This document shows positions 6,009 to 7,925 of a stretch of DNA of 7,925 bases, in pieces; within the stretch, counting starts at the first letter, position 1, and each line of letters starts with the position of its first letter. The translations under genes were made by a program, and so were the position numbers. The notes under the pieces are model-generated. The model saw only the letters and a program-made list of their open reading frames with translations, was not told where the DNA came from and ran no database searches. The DNA comes from an uncultured Eubacteriales bacterium (GTDB taxonomy: Bacteria; Bacillota; Clostridia; Oscillospirales; Oscillospiraceae): positions 1 through 7,925 of the forward strand of contig CATJWA010000139.1 in NCBI GenBank assembly GCA_949744025.1, written 5' to 3'.

Positions 6009-6770
6009 ATGAAAGAAACCTCGCTCGACTATTCCGTAATAAACAAGCTTGGCCTGAGTCTGCCGCCAATAGGCGTGTATTATGACCTGTTCAGGCCGGA
6101 GGAGGTTCCTCAACTGGACAAGAGCGTGGAAAAATCGCTGTGTGAGCTGCTACGCTATGCTCAGGAGACTGGGGAGCCCTTTTATTTTTCCAATGAGAAC
6201 AAGGAAACCTGCGTCGGCAAAATCATGGTCGGAATGGACAGCTTTCCCCCCTCGGCAGAGAGCGGACAGATAGGCGAGCGCCTGGGAGTGTTCAATTCCC
6301 CGCGCTGCAACGCCAGGCTTTACTATTCCGTCAAGCGTCTTAAGCAGGGAACTGTCAATTATGTCTCCTTTGTGCCCTATGACAAAATAAGGCGGGACCC
6401 TGACGTGCTTGTCTTTGCGGGCACGCCGGGGCAGGTCGAGCCGGTGATGCGCGCCGCTACATATTCCACAGGAGTCAGCTATACCTCGGAGAGCACCGCG
6501 GTTATGGGCTGCTCGTGGTTTCTGGTCAATCCGTACATGACGGGAAAGATAAACTTCACCGTTCCGGCCTTTATTCACGGTCCGCACGGCCGGCGGCTCT
6601 GGGACGAGAGTACGGTGCTCGTATCCGTGCCGTACCAGTGGGTGCCGACGGTGATGGGAAACCTTGCCGAGATGCCGCTTGAGCTGGAGGGGCACGAGAG
6701 CAGGGAGAAGTATTATTCGGAGTTTCACGGTATTCTGGCCGACCTGGACGAGGAAATGAAAAATCCCTGA
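6009..6770 (+). CDS. DUF169 domain protein (COG2043-type)
   Basis: I chose the ATG at 6009 (253 residues) because AAAGGGGA lies 7 bases upstream and the family domain begins almost at once (VINKLGLSLPPIGVYY). An alternative ATG at 5904 would add 35 residues but has poor spacing. DUF169 features as I recall them: PP-GV near 19-23; FYFSNENKETCVGK at 58-71 with Cys68; a GVFNSPRCNARLY segment with Cys100; the PDVLVFAGTPGQV-V-RAATYSTG block at 131-155; and the V-PY-TGK-N-TVP segment at 173-185. There are no membrane segments or signal peptide, so it is presumably cytoplasmic. The function of the family is not established; the conserved Cys68 may bind metal or take part in catalysis, which is a guess. 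It lies divergent from the MBL hydrolase and 102 bases upstream of the SDR gene. Confidence 0.85.
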   Translation: MKETSLDYSVINKLGLSLPPIGVYYDLFRPEEVPQLDKSVEKSLCELLRYAQETGEPFYFSNENKETCVGKIMVGMDSFPPSAESGQIGERLGVFNSPRCNARLYYSVKRLKQGTVNYVSFVPYDKIRRDPDVLVFAGTPGQVEPVMRAATYSTGVSYTSESTAVMGCSWFLVNPYMTGKINFTVPAFIHGPHGRRLWDESTVLVSVPYQWVPTVMGNLAEMPLELEGHESREKYYSEFHGILADLDEEMKNP

Positions 6771-6786
6771 GCTTACAAGTGAAAGT

Positions 6787-6806
6787 GTATCCGTGCTTTC
6801 GGATAC
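6787..6806 (+). terminator. Weak hairpin after the DUF169 gene
   Basis: GTATCCG (6787-6793) pairs with CGGATAC (6800-6806) around a 6-base loop, followed by an AT-rich but interrupted tail (TTAAATAATTTTAT). It may end or attenuate transcription between DUF169 and the SDR gene; without a clean T-run, readthrough is likely. Confidence 0.4.
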
Positions 6807-6872
6807 TTAAATAATTTTATGCATTCAGGACGCGCGTGAACAGCCGTACCTGAGAAGAAAGGACTGTCTGAA

Positions 6873-7667
6873 ATGATTCCTGCCATCACAAGCATGAAAA
6901 ACGCCTTTGACCTTACGGGCAAGAACGCCGTTATAACCGGCGGCAACCGCGGACTTGGCCTCGGCATCGCAGTGGCCATGGCTCAGAGCGGTGCGAACAT
7001 CGCCATTCTGTGCCGCGACAAGGCAAAGGCTGCCGAGGCGCTCGACGAGCTCAAGCAGTACGGCGGAAAGTACATGAGCTTCGACTGCGACATCACTGAT
7101 ATCAAGAGTGTTCGCGCCGCTGCCAATATGGTTGTCAGTGATTTCGGTGAGGTTGATATTCTTGTCAACAACGCCGGCGTTTCCTGCTTCAACGAGCTGC
7201 TGAACATGGACGAGGAGCTCACGGACTGGTACAACGTCGTCAACACCGACCTTAACGGCACCGTTCATGTGACCTATGAGTTCGGCAAGAAGATGCGCGA
7301 CGCGGGCAAGGGCGGCGCGATAATCAACATTGCCTCCAACGCCGCGTTCATCGTCAACAAGACTCAGCCGATGTCCCCCTACAGCACCTCCAAGGCGGCC
7401 GTGTGCCACTTTACCCACTGCATGGCGGTCGAGCTCGGAAAGTACGACATCCGCGTAAACGCCATAGCCCCCGGCTTCTTCAACACGGAGCTGTCCAAGT
7501 TTATCCCCGCCGACCAGTACGAGTACATAAACAACCAGATGCCGCTCCACCGCTTTGGCGAGCCCATTGAGGTCGGCGCTTTGGCCGTATTCCTCGCCTC
7601 TCCCGCTGCCGCGCAGATAACCGGCACCGTTCAGGTGACGGACGGCGGATACATTCTCTCCTGCTGA
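6873..7667 (+). CDS. Classical short-chain dehydrogenase/reductase (SDR)
   Basis: The product has 264 residues, typical of classical SDRs. The Rossmann nucleotide site is TGGNRGLG at 22-29; CRD at 47-49 after the second strand (Arg48) is compatible with a preference for NADP(H). D73 in DCDIT contacts adenine in relatives. NNAG is at 99-102. The catalytic set is N124, S155 (in NIAS), Y170 and K174 (YSTSK). A IRVNAIAPGFFNTEL segment and the C-terminal GTVQVTDGGYILSC ending are also family-typical. It should oxidise or reduce a small alcohol or ketone in the cytoplasm; it looks like the gluconate 5-dehydrogenase/3-oxoacyl-ACP reductase-like group, but substrate cannot be assigned. The ATG at 6873 has AAAGGA 9 bases upstream; the ATG at 6894 lacks a site. 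Probably in one transcription unit with the DUF169 gene, unless the weak hairpin between them terminates. Confidence 0.92.
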   Translation: MIPAITSMKNAFDLTGKNAVITGGNRGLGLGIAVAMAQSGANIAILCRDKAKAAEALDELKQYGGKYMSFDCDITDIKSVRAAANMVVSDFGEVDILVNNAGVSCFNELLNMDEELTDWYNVVNTDLNGTVHVTYEFGKKMRDAGKGGAIINIASNAAFIVNKTQPMSPYSTSKAAVCHFTHCMAVELGKYDIRVNAIAPGFFNTELSKFIPADQYEYINNQMPLHRFGEPIEVGALAVFLASPAAAQITGTVQVTDGGYILSC

Positions 7668-7796
7668 TTTATCAGGTAGTCACGGCTTTTTATTCCGTCA
7701 TTCCGCGGCGGAGTTGAAGTATAAAAAACGTGAAAACGGCGGCGCCTGCCCGGCTCCGCCCTGCGGATGAGGAAAGGCGGGTGGAAAGAAAAGCAT

Positions 7797-7830
7797 AAGT
7801 TTTTTAACTTCGCCTGCGAAGTGCAGGCGG
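7797..7830. repeat. Overlapping, mutually exclusive small hairpins in the SDR-downstream gap
   Basis: Three inverted repeats share bases: AAGTT/AACTT (7797-7801, 7806-7810), ACTTCG/CGAAGT (7807-7812, 7817-7822) and CGCCTGC/GCAGGCG (7811-7817, 7823-7829). CGCCTGC also occurs at 7743-7749. They lie 34-67 bases upstream of the next start codon. No T-run follows, so they are not a normal terminator. Confidence 0.4.
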
Positions 7831-7863
7831 CAATATTTGTAAATTAGAGAAAAGAGGGAGACT

Positions 7864-7925
7864 ATGCATACAAGCGTACTGATTTTAACCGTCATCTTTG
7901 AAATCATTATCATCGGCGGCGTTAC
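7864..7925 (+). CDS. Start of a membrane protein, cut by the window end
   Basis: Only 20 codons are present, reading MHTSVLILTVIFEIIIIGGV, a single strongly hydrophobic helix. The ATG is preceded by AGAGGGAG (7853-7860), a good ribosome binding site, which makes this a real start rather than a chance frame. A hydrophobic helix beginning five residues after the start is what many polytopic transporters show, including sodium:solute symporters; with an SDR and DUF169 gene upstream a transporter is attractive, but so short a fragment cannot be assigned. It starts 196 bases after the SDR stop, with no clear intrinsic terminator between. Confidence 0.6.
   Translation, partial: MHTSVLILTVIFEIIIIGGV

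Noticed and set aside
5800..6069. 89-codon open frame on the minus strand in the divergent region
   Set aside because: It has no ribosome binding site or recognisable product, and it covers the repeats and the DUF169 start region.
7664..7675. CTGAT-TT-ATCAG inverted repeat at the SDR stop codon as a terminator
   Set aside because: Arms of only 5 bp, a 2-base loop and no T-run after it.
7698..7913. 71-codon open frame on the minus strand across the SDR-downstream gap
   Set aside because: It overlaps the ribosome binding site and start of the plus-strand membrane protein, and its proline/glycine-rich tail looks like translated intergenic repeat.

Overview
The window looks like a chromosomal piece of a fairly GC-rich anaerobic Firmicute, most likely a Clostridia member of the Oscillospiraceae type. 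The reasons are strong GGAGG-type ribosome binding sites, frequent ATA (Ile) and AGG (Arg) codons despite GC-rich coding sequence, a sigma/anti-sigma pair of a type I associate with Clostridia, and short GC hairpin plus T-run terminators. This placement is an inference; no rRNA or tRNA is present to confirm it. No phage, IS element, CRISPR array or tRNA was seen.

Layout. (1) Positions 1-871, plus strand: the 3' end of a small membrane protein, then a small predicted lipoprotein, closed by a clear intrinsic terminator. (2) Positions 882-2868, minus strand: an ECF-like sigma factor and an overlapping gene for a large multi-pass membrane protein with a ~230-residue C-terminal soluble domain. This looks like a sigma factor with its membrane regulator or sensor. 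(3) Positions 3000-4683, plus strand: a well-formed promoter with a 14-bp perfect palindrome inside its spacer drives a two-gene operon (DUF554 membrane protein and EamA/DMT exporter) joined by an ATGA overlap. It ends at a symmetric bidirectional terminator shared with the convergent gene. (4) Positions 4787-5680, minus strand: an MBL-fold metallohydrolase. (5) A 328-bp divergent control region (5681-6008) rich in inverted and direct repeats. (6) Positions 6009-7925, plus strand: a DUF169 protein, a classical short-chain dehydrogenase/reductase, and the first 20 codons of a membrane protein that runs off the window.

The sigma/membrane-protein pair is probably one regulatory unit that answers a cell-envelope or extracellular signal. 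The MBL hydrolase, DUF169 protein, SDR and possible transporter have the shape of a small catabolic or detoxification cluster: a hydrolase divergent from a reductase, a DUF169 protein and possibly an uptake protein. No substrate can be read from the sequence. No transcription factor gene for the repeat-rich 5681-6008 region lies in the window.
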